Shown piece by piece: positions 1-6,330 of a stretch of 11,608 nucleotides of DNA (positions are counted from its first letter, which is position 1; every line of letters starts with the position of its first letter). The notes under the pieces were generated by a model. The model had not been told where the DNA came from. It did not search any database and saw only the letters and a program-made list of their open reading frames with translations. A program made the translations under genes and the position numbers. Origin of the DNA: B1SED10-225 sp964501415 (GTDB taxonomy: Bacteria > Bacillota_I > Bacilli_A > Izemoplasmatales > Izemoplasmataceae). Where the stretch lies: NCBI GenBank assembly GCA_964501415.1, contig CAZCSL010000032.1, positions 1 through 11,608 of the forward strand. The letters run 5' to 3'.

Positions 1-1546
1 AGTCATATTTGGCAAAGCCATAAGAGATGTGTATTTTGTAGGGAACCTTTTTTGAAGCGGCTTTAAGACTTTCTTCGAAGGTTTTGCTTAAAGTTTGATA
101 GGCTTCATCCGTTAAATCTTGGATTAAAGCGATAAACTCATCGCCGCCCATGCGGTAGATCTTCCCTTGGGTTCCAAAACTCTCCACGATGAGGTTATAA
201 GCGGTCATGATGGCCTGATCGCCCGCATCATGACCGTAGTGGTCATTGATGGCTTTTAAATCATCCATATCAAAATAAACGATACTTAACGCCGTTTTTT
301 CCTCACTTGGGGTGTTTTTAATGTCGTTAAAATAGGCGTAGCGGTTATAAGCCCCCGTGAGTTGGTCTTTGGTCGCCAATTGTTCGTATAAGTCCCTTTC
401 AACCTTGGCTTTGTAGATGACAAAGACAAAGCGCAAGAAATAGGCAAACACCAAAAGCAGTAAAATACTGAAAGCCAACGCCGCAAAATCGGCGGTGCGG
501 CCAAAATCCCCTGCGGTAAAGACAAAGACTTCCACGCCGATAAAGATACTCATAAAGCCAAAGAAGATAATCGCTTTAATGTTGGTGTTATCGCGATAAG
601 AAAGATATTCTTTAATCAAACTATATAGCGTTAAAAAGACCACTAAAGAAATGAATGTGATGGTTACAACCACCGTTTCAAAAAAGCTACGCAGGCCTGT
701 AAAATGAAGCAAGCTAACCACGATAAACTGAACCAAGAAAAAGCCAATGATGAGATCGTATAATCGTTGATGGTCTTTGATAAAGACATACTTTAAATAA
801 ATAGCCAAAGGGACCGGCAATAAGGCAAGTGACATATATGAAAGGCCTTTTAACAGATTGGCATTGCCGATAAAAAACTGAAGCATGCGTGATTCAGCCA
901 ATAACCATACCGAGATCAAGATGCCAAACAAGCCCAAATACACATTAAACCGGTTTTCCTTTTGTTTTAAGGCTAAACTGGCAATAAACATCCCACTACC
1001 GACCAACAACGCTGTCAATCCCATCATAAAGCGGAAGCCATACTGACTGATGATAAAGGCATAAAGCGCATTGACGCTGCCATAGTGGATTTCATTTAAA
1101 ATACCCCGCATCGATTCATAAGGGGTTTCAAAGGTTAAACGCAAGGTTTGCCCATCGCTACTTTTAGGCAGTTCAATCACATGCCACGAAGAAGCATACG
1201 AGCGTTCGCCGTCAAAATCAACTTCATAAAGGAGGGTATCATCTAGATGCACGGTTAGATTCGATAAAGACGTACGCACCAAAAGATGTTGGCTTGTTTC
1301 AAAACGGGTGTCCAATACCCTTTCAATCGTGTAAGCTTTGGCCTCATCAATATCGATCCGTGTGGCCAAGGGGTCAAGTTCTACTTTTTCTTGCCCACTT
1401 TTAAGATACACCCAATCTTCATTTAAAGGCGATACGTCTTCAAAGCCAAGCCTTAAACTAGGCGTGCTAAAAAATACGCCAATCAGGGCGCCGATCAAAA
1501 TAAAAACCAACAATAACAACACGGCTACGGCTTTACTTCTACCCAT
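1..1546 (-). CDS. Membrane diguanylate cyclase, 7TMR-DISM-like sensor plus GGDEF (3' end outside window)
   Basis: Predicted inner-membrane enzyme making cyclic di-GMP from two GTP. The visible 515 residues begin with a signal-anchor helix (about 5-25). A beta-rich extracytoplasmic domain follows (about 26-155; GERSYASSWHVIELP is typical of the 7TMR-DISM extracellular module). Then comes a block of about seven hydrophobic helices (about 160-385), and a GGDEF domain from about 390. Catalytic signatures are intact: LTGAYNRY (396 onward), DMDDLKAINDHYGH and MGGDEF (GGDEF at 467-471). The usual RxxD inhibitory site upstream of GGDEF is absent (GTQG there). The frame is still open at position 1 after ISYGFAKYD, so only a short C-terminus should be missing. 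The ATG at 1544-1546 is preceded by AAGGAG. It lies 35 bp downstream of gntR on the same strand with no terminator between, so co-transcription is likely. The family call is firm; the signal sensed is unknown. Confidence 0.9.
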   Translation of the reverse strand, partial: MGRSKAVAVLLLLVFILIGALIGVFFSTPSLRLGFEDVSPLNEDWVYLKSGQEKVELDPLATRIDIDEAKAYTIERVLDTRFETSQHLLVRTSLSNLTVHLDDTLLYEVDFDGERSYASSWHVIELPKSSDGQTLRLTFETPYESMRGILNEIHYGSVNALYAFIISQYGFRFMMGLTALLVGSGMFIASLALKQKENRFNVYLGLFGILISVWLLAESRMLQFFIGNANLLKGLSYMSLALLPVPLAIYLKYVFIKDHQRLYDLIIGFFLVQFIVVSLLHFTGLRSFFETVVVTITFISLVVFLTLYSLIKEYLSYRDNTNIKAIIFFGFMSIFIGVEVFVFTAGDFGRTADFAALAFSILLLLVFAYFLRFVFVIYKAKVERDLYEQLATKDQLTGAYNRYAYFNDIKNTPSEEKTALSIVYFDMDDLKAINDHYGHDAGDQAIMTAYNLIVESFGTQGKIYRMGGDEFIALIQDLTDEAYQTLSKTFEESLKAASKKVPYKIHISYGFAKYD

Positions 1547-1581
1547 CGCTTCTCCTTGTTTATGACGTAAGCTATTTAACC

Positions 1582-2277
1582 TTATCTAAAGCTTTTGGAT
1601 ACAATTTCATAATGATTGGTGTTGATGTAGGCTTTGTTATATTCAAAGATGCGGCCATCTTCTAAATAGACTTGTAACTCACTGCGAATCACGGGGGTAT
1701 TGGCATCGATTTGCAAGTGTTTTAAGTATTCGCTTTTGGCAAAGGTGGCGTGATAGGTTTGTTTGGCGGAAACGATTTTTAAGCCTAAGTTTTGGGTGAT
1801 GTGTTCATAAATAGAGCCTTGAACCACTTCTTCGTTTAAAGAAATAATGGCCTTGGGAAAATACACTTCATCGACCATGATGGGAATATCGTTTTTTAAC
1901 CGCAAGCGAATCACGCGGTACAACGGGTCGCCTTCTTTGATGCCTAGCTTTTCTGCGATCGGTTTGCTCGCTTGTTTTAAGGTGTATTCAATCAAGCGAT
2001 TGCTCGGCACCCCGCCCGCTTTTTTAACCTCGCTGGTGAAGCCTTCAAAGGTATCAGCCTTTTTGTATAGTTTTTGATCGGTGGTGAAAGTCCCGACTTT
2101 GTTGCGGCGGTAAAGCTTGTTTTCATGGACCAAATAATCGATCGCTTTTCGCACCGTCAGTCTAGACATCCCATACGTTTGAGCTAATTTCCGTTCTGAA
2201 GGAATCATTTCATTTTTACCCATCGCAGCAATTTTTACTTTTAAGATATCCACCATTTCTAAATATTTAGGTTTCAT
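1582..2277 (-). CDS. GntR-family (HutC/UTRA) transcriptional regulator, NagR-like
   Basis: DNA-binding regulator of 231 residues. Residues 1-66 form a GntR winged helix-turn-helix (IPSERKLAQTYGMSRLTVRKAIDYL, then a wing ending RRNKVGTF). Residues about 85-225 are a UTRA effector domain of the HutC subfamily, which binds sugar phosphates or other small ligands. Length matches NagR/YvoA-type proteins (about 240). An in-frame ATG at 2281-2283 is possible, but the run AGGGGG directly abuts it. That run sits 6 nt before the ATG at 2275-2277, so the shorter start is preferred. Palindromes of HutC type lie at its own promoter, and related sites lie at the PTS and nagBA promoters. Inference: it represses an amino-sugar regulon and itself, and is released by a phosphorylated amino sugar. 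The family is certain; the effector and the exact ortholog name are not. Confidence 0.9.
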   Translation of the reverse strand: MKPKYLEMVDILKVKIAAMGKNEMIPSERKLAQTYGMSRLTVRKAIDYLVHENKLYRRNKVGTFTTDQKLYKKADTFEGFTSEVKKAGGVPSNRLIEYTLKQASKPIAEKLGIKEGDPLYRVIRLRLKNDIPIMVDEVYFPKAIISLNEEVVQGSIYEHITQNLGLKIVSAKQTYHATFAKSEYLKHLQIDANTPVIRSELQVYLEDGRIFEYNKAYINTNHYEIVSKSFR

Positions 2278-2295
2278 ACGCATCCCCCTATGGCT

Positions 2296-2336
2296 TGGTC
2301 TATCAGATTGAAGACCAGATATATCTGGTATATACC
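2296..2336. promoter_or_regulatory. Cluster of overlapping operators at the gntR promoter
   Basis: Three inverted repeats lie between the gntR promoter and its start codon. TGGTCT (2296-2301) is mirrored by AGACCA (2312-2317). A perfect 16-bp palindrome, ACCAGATATATCTGGT, spans 2314-2329. GGTATATACC (2327-2336) overlaps the predicted transcription start. The last matches the HutC-type pattern GT-n-TA-n-AC and the core of the sites upstream of the PTS operon. Position at and just after the start suggests autorepression. That palindromes are present is direct observation; binding is inferred. Confidence 0.75.
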
Positions 2337-2338
2337 TT

Positions 2339-2368
2339 ATTATATATAAATTTTAGGTTTTTTGTCAA
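2339..2368 (-). promoter_or_regulatory. Sigma-A promoter of gntR
   Basis: On the minus strand TTGACA (2363-2368) and TATAAT (2339-2344) are both perfect consensus, separated by 18 bp. The predicted start is near 2332, inside the operator cluster, giving a leader of about 55 nt to the ATG at 2277. Confidence 0.75.
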
Positions 2369-2440
2369 TAAAGGCGTTTCTTTCATATCATCAACCGCTT
2401 TTTCTGGGATAATCCAGTTTATGATTGGGACAGTTTTTGT

Positions 2441-2469
2441 TTATCATTTATCACATCTCATGATATACT
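2441..2469 (+). promoter_or_regulatory. Probable promoter of the small membrane-protein pair
   Basis: TTATCA (2441-2446, 4 of 6 matches to TTGACA), a 17-bp spacer and TATACT (2464-2469) with an extended -10 TG at 2461-2462. The predicted start lies almost at the ribosome binding site of the gene at 2489, so the leader would be very short. The assignment is tentative. Confidence 0.4.
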
Positions 2470-2488
2470 ATACTTGGAGTGTGATGCG

Positions 2489-2779
2489 ATGTTTAAAGCG
2501 ATTAACCATGATATTAAAGTTTCTTGGGTCTTTACCCTCCTCGCTTTGGCAGTGGTTTTATCCATTATTGTGCTATCGCTGATAGAAGGGGATTTTAGCT
2601 TTTCTAGGGTAACGCTTTTTTATGGCCTGCCCTTTTCGCTTTTGGCCATCTTTTTTTCTAGAACCGCTGAGCGTAAAGACCTTGATCAAACCAATCAAAA
2701 AGCGATTCAAAGCAGTTTTTACGTTGCGATGATTATCACCATCATCAGTCTCATTTGGCTTTTGTTTACGGCCATATAA
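2489..2779 (+). CDS. Small three-helix membrane protein, unknown function
   Basis: I do not recognise this 96-residue protein. It has three predicted membrane helices (about 13-34, 43-61 and 78-95). Between the second and third is a charged, probably cytosolic stretch (RTAERKDLDQTNQKAIQ). There is no signal peptide cleavage motif and no catalytic-looking motif. The start is the ATG at 2489 with GGAG at 2476-2479. A TTG at 2474 in the same frame lacks its own ribosome binding site and was not used. It is followed after 18 bp by a second membrane protein on the same strand, so the two probably form a bicistronic unit. It is transcribed divergently from gntR and shares a 211-bp intergenic region with it. 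Confidence 0.75.
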   Translation: MFKAINHDIKVSWVFTLLALAVVLSIIVLSLIEGDFSFSRVTLFYGLPFSLLAIFFSRTAERKDLDQTNQKAIQSSFYVAMIITIISLIWLLFTAI

Positions 2780-2797
2780 GCTTATTGGAGGGGTTTT

Positions 2798-3292
2798 ATG
2801 CAAACTTGGCACAGTGAAATGTTAAGTAAAAAACAATTGAGTGTGGCGATCTTTAGTGGCACGACGTTTGCGGCTGTCTTAGTCTTTTTGGCCTTAAGGG
2901 CGTTTTTTGGGTTAAATGATTGGATGCTTGTGGGTGATAGTGTTTATCTTAACTTAGGCCTTATTATCCTGTTTGGCCTTGTCATTAGCTTTGGTTATTT
3001 TATGAAAGACTACCTTATGTACCGAGATTCTAGTTTAACGATTAAACACACCACCTTAACGTTTAAAAACCCCAAGGGTGAGACTTCATACGATATCAAA
3101 GAAATGCGACAAATAAAGACCTTCCGTCCCATCTACGGATGGTTTGGGGTTAAGCGGATGACGATGCAGTTTAAATCTTCCAAAGATTTTAGGCGCTACA
3201 CACATGTTATCTTGATTAAAGATGAAGCGGAAGTCCCGCTTTCTCAAGCACTGAAAGAAGCGAAAGACAAGACACCTAAAAAGGGACGCTAG
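2798..3292 (+). CDS. Membrane protein with two helices and a possible bacterial PH-like domain
   Basis: The 164-residue product is of unknown function. Two predicted membrane helices lie at about 14-36 and 48-68, followed by a soluble region of about 95 residues. Its alternating beta pattern (YRDSSLTIKHTTLTF, then DIKEMRQIKTF) resembles bacterial PH-like (YdbS/bPH) domains; that similarity is by eye only. The C-terminal tail is lysine-rich. The start is well supported by GGAGG about 7 nt upstream of the ATG. The stop codon TAG (3290-3292) lies in the loop of the downstream terminator, so the last codons encode one terminator arm. It is probably co-expressed with the gene ending at 2779. Confidence 0.8.
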   Translation: MQTWHSEMLSKKQLSVAIFSGTTFAAVLVFLALRAFFGLNDWMLVGDSVYLNLGLIILFGLVISFGYFMKDYLMYRDSSLTIKHTTLTFKNPKGETSYDIKEMRQIKTFRPIYGWFGVKRMTMQFKSSKDFRRYTHVILIKDEAEVPLSQALKEAKDKTPKKGR

Positions 3293-3314
3293 ATTAAATC
3301 GCGTCCCTTTTTTT
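3278..3314. terminator. Bidirectional intrinsic terminator between convergent genes
   Basis: A perfect 12-bp stem, AAAAAGGGACGC (3278-3289) with GCGTCCCTTTTT (3301-3312), encloses an 11-nt loop. The T-run continues to 3314 on the plus strand. The A-run at the left arm gives a U-tract on the minus strand. It serves the membrane-protein pair from the left and the PTS operon from the right. Confidence 0.9.
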
Positions 3315-3337
3315 GAAGTTGTGTATCTTATGGTGAA

Positions 3338-4078
3338 TTAGAGGTAGAAAATATTGTGTTTAAAGCGTTCAAAGAGTTTTTGATTATACTGATCGCCTTC
3401 ATCTAAGTTCGCGCTATGTAAGATAGGTGGTTCATAACCAGCCGCAAGCAATTTTTCCACCAACCCCACCACGATCGCATTGACAATGGTGGTGCCGATG
3501 ACGGTGCTTGTGGGGCCGACTTTTTGTGAGAGTTGATCAAACTTAATCGCCGCATCGCCTTTATCGCCATGATTGTCGATTACCAAGTCAGCCAGTTGAT
3601 AAAGCTTTTTACCACAAGGGTGTCTAGAATCAACGTTTTTGGAATAGGTTAGATTGGTAATGGCGATCACTTTACAGCCGCGTTTTTTAAGGGCTTGAAT
3701 GAAATCAATCATCACCGTGTTGCGCCCTGAGACAGAATGGGCGATGAGTACATCGTCCTTTTTGATGGGCGATTTATGGGCGATTAAGGTCCCATACCCA
3801 ACCAATCGTTCCATTTGAGAGGTATGCGTAATAGGGGTTGTATTCAACATCATACTGGATTCAAAGATCGGATTGAAAGTCGCTAAGCCACCGGCTCTAT
3901 AGGTCAGTTCTTCTGCAAGAATACCGGCGTGTGAAGCGCCAAACACAAAGAGGTTATTTTTTTTAATGGTCGCTTCATATAAAACCTCAACGGCCTTTTC
4001 AATCTGATCGGATTCTTTTTCTAAGAGATTATCTAACAACTCATGAATGTGGTTGAAATAGTCTTTGTGATTAGGCAT
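3338..4078 (-). CDS. SIS-domain phosphosugar-binding protein (COG4821/UPF0309-like)
   Basis: Cytosolic protein of 246 residues with a sugar-isomerase (SIS) fold that binds phosphosugars. After a helical N-terminus (1-40) come FVFGASHAG (about 45-52) and AHSVSGRN (113-120), which fit the two phosphate-binding SIS loops. VIDNHGDKGD (166-175) and the SANLDEGDQ tail are further visible blocks. It is shorter than MurQ (about 300) and AgaS (about 380), and lacks the MurQ signature around its catalytic Glu, so neither is the best name. It is the last gene of the PTS operon, starting 8 nt after the EIIC stop with no clear Shine-Dalgarno, which suggests translational coupling. Inference: it isomerises or otherwise processes the phosphorylated sugar delivered by the PTS. 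The exact reaction is unknown. Confidence 0.85.
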   Translation of the reverse strand: MPNHKDYFNHIHELLDNLLEKESDQIEKAVEVLYEATIKKNNLFVFGASHAGILAEELTYRAGGLATFNPIFESSMMLNTTPITHTSQMERLVGYGTLIAHKSPIKKDDVLIAHSVSGRNTVMIDFIQALKKRGCKVIAITNLTYSKNVDSRHPCGKKLYQLADLVIDNHGDKGDAAIKFDQLSQKVGPTSTVIGTTIVNAIVVGLVEKLLAAGYEPPILHSANLDEGDQYNQKLFERFKHNIFYL

Positions 4079-4086
4079 AGCTTAAG

Positions 4087-5364
4087 TTAATTAAAGATTG
4101 ATTCAAATAACTCTGCGATGGCGCCGGTAACACTACCCCAAAGGGACATGTCGTTACCACCGAAGATTAACATCCAATCGGTAATGGTCTCACGGAAGAA
4201 ATACGTTGAAACCCCGAGCAACAAGACCATAAGAATGGCGGCGAAGAAGGTACCGATAATAGAACCACGGAGACCACCTTGTCCCTCAGCCATCACCGAT
4301 GCAAGACCACATTCAAAGAAACTTGGAATAATTAATGGAATCAATAAAACATGGAAAACGCCAATCGCGTTGGTTATTAAAATCAACGCCGTTGAGGTAA
4401 TCATCGCTACGATGAAGCCAATGATAACCGCGTTTGGCTTATAGTTAAAGAATAAGGGCGCATCATAGGCAGGCTGTGCGCCTTTGATGATTTTTGTGGA
4501 AATCCCTTCAAAGGCTGGGATAATCTCATTAACCAATAAACGAACCCCTTGAAGTAAGATAATCAGACCCACACCAAATTGAAGACCGAGTTCTAAGGCA
4601 TAAGGGAATAAAGCGGTATACCCATCAAAGTCTGAGAAGCCGCCCCCTAGACCCGCAATGAAGTAGGTGATGAAAATAATTAGCGCACCCATAATAGAAA
4701 TTTCTCTAAAGAATGAGAACGATTTGGGTAATTGAATATCTTCTGTGGACTTTTCTTTATTACCTACATATTTTGCGATCGTACCCGATAACAAAGCCAA
4801 TATCGCCGATGGATGGCCCAAGGTAAAGGAATCATCGCCAATAACGGCTCTTGAATACGGTCTTAAGAGATAAGGCATAAAGGACCAATAAAGTGCGGAT
4901 AAAACACCGCCCCAAACGATCAAGGCCCATGTTGGCATACCGACACCGACGCCGATAGCCACAAAGATAAAGGGCATCCACCACAAGAAATGACCCGTTA
5001 AGAAGATCGTCTTAACTTTGGTGAAAAAAGCAATTAAGAGATGCAAGGCAAAACCAAATACCATGGCCAAGCCCACATCAGAACCATAATCGTTGGTATA
5101 AGCATCCACGCCCATACCGCCTGCGTTTGGATCCGCATCAAGACCCGCAAAAAAGTTATTAAGCGGTAGGATGGAACCGACCAACACATCGACCCCAAAG
5201 GCAATGATAAACATACCAAACGCCGCCATAAAACCGCCACGAATCACTTCGTGGATCGGTTTTTTCTGGGCTACTAGACCCACGATCGCAATCGACCCTA
5301 ATAAGAATGGAGGCGTTCTAAAGAATAAAATAATACCATCAACAATAGTCATGAAAAAATCCAT
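4087..5364 (-). CDS. PTS EIIC permease, ascorbate/GAT family (UlaA/SgaT-like)
   Basis: Membrane channel of a phosphoenolpyruvate-dependent sugar transporter. The 425 residues contain about ten hydrophobic segments. They resemble the PTS-specific permease family that includes UlaA (E. coli, about 465 residues): an N-terminal IRGGFMAAFGMFIIAFGVDV block, a DDSFTLGHPSA loop, and a late FFECGLASVMAEGQGGLRG segment. EIIB and EIIA genes of the same class lie directly upstream. The ATG at 5362-5364 has AAGGAG upstream at a rather long spacing (about 11 nt). The substrate cannot be read from sequence. Linkage to nagA and nagB and a shared operator argue for an amino sugar rather than ascorbate. No ascorbate catabolic genes (UlaD, UlaE or UlaF type) are visible here. 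Confidence 0.9.
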   Translation of the reverse strand: MDFFMTIVDGIILFFRTPPFLLGSIAIVGLVAQKKPIHEVIRGGFMAAFGMFIIAFGVDVLVGSILPLNNFFAGLDADPNAGGMGVDAYTNDYGSDVGLAMVFGFALHLLIAFFTKVKTIFLTGHFLWWMPFIFVAIGVGVGMPTWALIVWGGVLSALYWSFMPYLLRPYSRAVIGDDSFTLGHPSAILALLSGTIAKYVGNKEKSTEDIQLPKSFSFFREISIMGALIIFITYFIAGLGGGFSDFDGYTALFPYALELGLQFGVGLIILLQGVRLLVNEIIPAFEGISTKIIKGAQPAYDAPLFFNYKPNAVIIGFIVAMITSTALILITNAIGVFHVLLIPLIIPSFFECGLASVMAEGQGGLRGSIIGTFFAAILMVLLLGVSTYFFRETITDWMLIFGGNDMSLWGSVTGAIAELFESIFN

Positions 5365-5402
5365 ACAATTTTTAACTCCTTTATTAGTTTTTTAAAACCA
5401 AA

Positions 5403-5417
5403 AAGTGTGTCACACTT
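5403..5417 (-). other. Small hairpin between EIIB and EIIC genes
   Basis: In the 59-bp gap between the EIIB stop and EIIC start, AAGTGTGACACACTT can fold into a short stem followed in the transcript by a T-run. It is too weak for a full terminator. It could act as a partial attenuator or RNA-processing site adjusting the ratio of soluble EIIA and EIIB to membrane EIIC. Confidence 0.4.
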
Positions 5418-5423
5418 GATGCC

Positions 5424-5702
5424 TTACTTAAATTCTTTTAACAATTTTTCAACTTGCGCTTTAACTTCTTGGACATCCGAATACTTCTTCACAGGATAAA
5501 GGCCGATTTTGACACGATTTTCTAAATTACTGATAAAATCCGGTGATGTGAAAATCGCATCGGCCTTGTACGAAGGCGCATCAGAAATATCGGTGTTGAC
5601 TACTTCAGCCTCTACGTTCAATTCTCGTAATGCTTTTTGAATGGTCATCTTTAAAATCATCGATGACCCAACCCCAAAGCCACATACCGCCAATATTTTC
5701 AA
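5424..5702 (-). CDS. PTS EIIB component, ascorbate/GAT class (UlaB-like)
   Basis: Cytosolic phosphocarrier of 92 residues that passes phosphate from EIIA to the sugar on EIIC. The N-terminal beta strand and P-loop MKILAVCGFGVGSSMILKM hold the phosphorylated Cys7. The CGxGxGSSMI pattern is typical of UlaB/SgaB-type EIIB. Length fits the family (about 95-100). The initiator is TTG (5700-5702), chosen because MKILAVC is the expected family N-terminus. A GAGGTGG ribosome binding site inside the end of the EIIA gene lies about 7 nt upstream. The only nearby ATG (overlapping the EIIA stop) is out of frame and stops at once. One base separates it from the EIIA stop, so translation is probably coupled. 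Confidence 0.92.
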   Translation of the reverse strand: MKILAVCGFGVGSSMILKMTIQKALRELNVEAEVVNTDISDAPSYKADAIFTSPDFISNLENRVKIGLYPVKKYSDVQEVKAQVEKLLKEFK

Positions 5703-5703
5703 C

Positions 5704-6138
5704 TCATTGCCACCTCTTTTCTAATAGTTTATCTATATCTTCTACCTTTGAACACGCTTTGATATCTTGAATGTTTTGTTTCTCCATTAAAAACTCAGAC
5801 AATGACTGTAACATTTCTAAGTGGGCCGTTTTATCTTTTGCGGCCAATACAATCATGACATGAACCTTCTCGCCCAAAACATCAACGCCATCTTTAATCA
5901 CCAGCAACGCAAGGCCTGTTTTCTTAACCGACTCACTCGGTCTGGCATGGGGTAAAGCAAATTCATCGGCCAAGACGATATAAGGCCCAAATTCTTCTAG
6001 AGCATCAATCATCTCATCGATATAGGCCTCAGTGATATACCCATCTTTTAAAAGCGGTTGCGCCGCTTTAGTAATCGCGGTTTTATAATCATCCGTATAA
6101 TCAATGATTTGCAAGCGATGTTTTGGAATAGCGTGCAT
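5704..6138 (-). CDS. PTS EIIA component, EIIA-2 class (UlaC-like)
   Basis: Cytosolic phosphocarrier of 144 residues. It accepts phosphate from HPr and donates it to EIIB. The conserved active-site block FALPHARPSESV carries the phosphorylatable His64. GLALLVIKDGVDV and VMIVLAAKDKTAHLEML follow, as in PTS_EIIA_2 domains. Length matches stand-alone UlaC-like proteins (about 150). It is the first gene of the PTS operon, with a GGGGG-containing ribosome binding site about 7 nt before the ATG. It ends in TGA, which must be a stop because the EIIB ribosome binding site and start follow immediately. Confidence 0.93.
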   Translation of the reverse strand: MHAIPKHRLQIIDYTDDYKTAITKAAQPLLKDGYITEAYIDEMIDALEEFGPYIVLADEFALPHARPSESVKKTGLALLVIKDGVDVLGEKVHVMIVLAAKDKTAHLEMLQSLSEFLMEKQNIQDIKACSKVEDIDKLLEKRWQ

Positions 6139-6154
6139 GGTTTACCCCCGTTCT

Positions 6155-6168
6155 TTGGTATTTACCAA
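6155..6168. promoter_or_regulatory. Operator just downstream of the PTS promoter
   Basis: TTGGTATTTACCAA is a near-perfect 14-bp palindrome lying a few bases after the predicted transcription start (near 6172) and before the EIIA ribosome binding site. It shares its core with the sites at 6262-6275 and 8267-8280. A bound repressor here would block initiation or escape. Assignment to the GntR/HutC protein at 1582-2277 is inferred from motif type and proximity. Confidence 0.75.
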
Positions 6169-6178
6169 GTATAATTTC

Positions 6179-6207
6179 ATTATAAATTCAAACGTTTATT
6201 CTGTCAA
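6179..6207 (-). promoter_or_regulatory. Consensus sigma-A promoter of the PTS operon
   Basis: On the minus strand TTGACA (6202-6207), a 17-bp spacer and TATAAT (6179-6184) are an exact consensus promoter. Such a strong promoter would need tight repression, consistent with operators on both sides. Confidence 0.88.
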
Positions 6208-6253
6208 ATTTAATTAATTATAGCGTTTTTGAAGGTTTATACGGCATTTAACC

Positions 6254-6283
6254 ACCTCTATTTGGTATATACCAAATAGAGGT
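6254..6283. promoter_or_regulatory. 30-bp perfect palindrome with operator core, upstream of the PTS promoter
   Basis: The 30 bases are a perfect inverted repeat with arms beginning ACCTCTATTTGG. Its centre, TTGGTATATACCAA (6262-6275), is the ideal form of the shared operator. Allowing one mismatch, symmetry extends a few bases further on each side. Its centre is about 107 bp from that of the operator at 6155-6168. No T-run follows on either strand, so it is not a classical intrinsic terminator for nagA, though the transcript could form a hairpin. It may be an auxiliary operator for looping or cooperative binding. Confidence 0.75.
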
Positions 6284-6330
6284 TGTTGTATTCTACTTAT
6301 CTAAATACCTTCAAAATTAAAGCGATAATT

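Noticed and set aside
2278..2283. gntR start at 2283
   Set aside because: The purine-rich ribosome binding site directly abuts this ATG, leaving no spacing. It is well placed for the ATG at 2277.
2295..2582. Plus-strand open frame of 95 codons through the gntR upstream region
   Set aside because: It runs through the gntR promoter and operators and overlaps the better-supported gene at 2489 in another frame. Its composition looks like translated AT-rich intergenic DNA.
3338..4078. SIS protein as MurNAc-6-phosphate etherase (murQ) or AgaS
   Set aside because: It is too short for both, and the MurQ signature with its catalytic Glu is not seen at the expected place.
4118..4444. Plus-strand open frame of 108 codons inside the EIIC gene
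   Set aside because: It is antisense to a well-supported PTS permease, has no recognisable domain, and has no ribosome binding site of note.
6254..6283. The 30-bp palindrome as an intrinsic terminator of nagA
   Set aside because: There is no loop of normal size and no T-run on either strand. Its centre matches the operator family instead.
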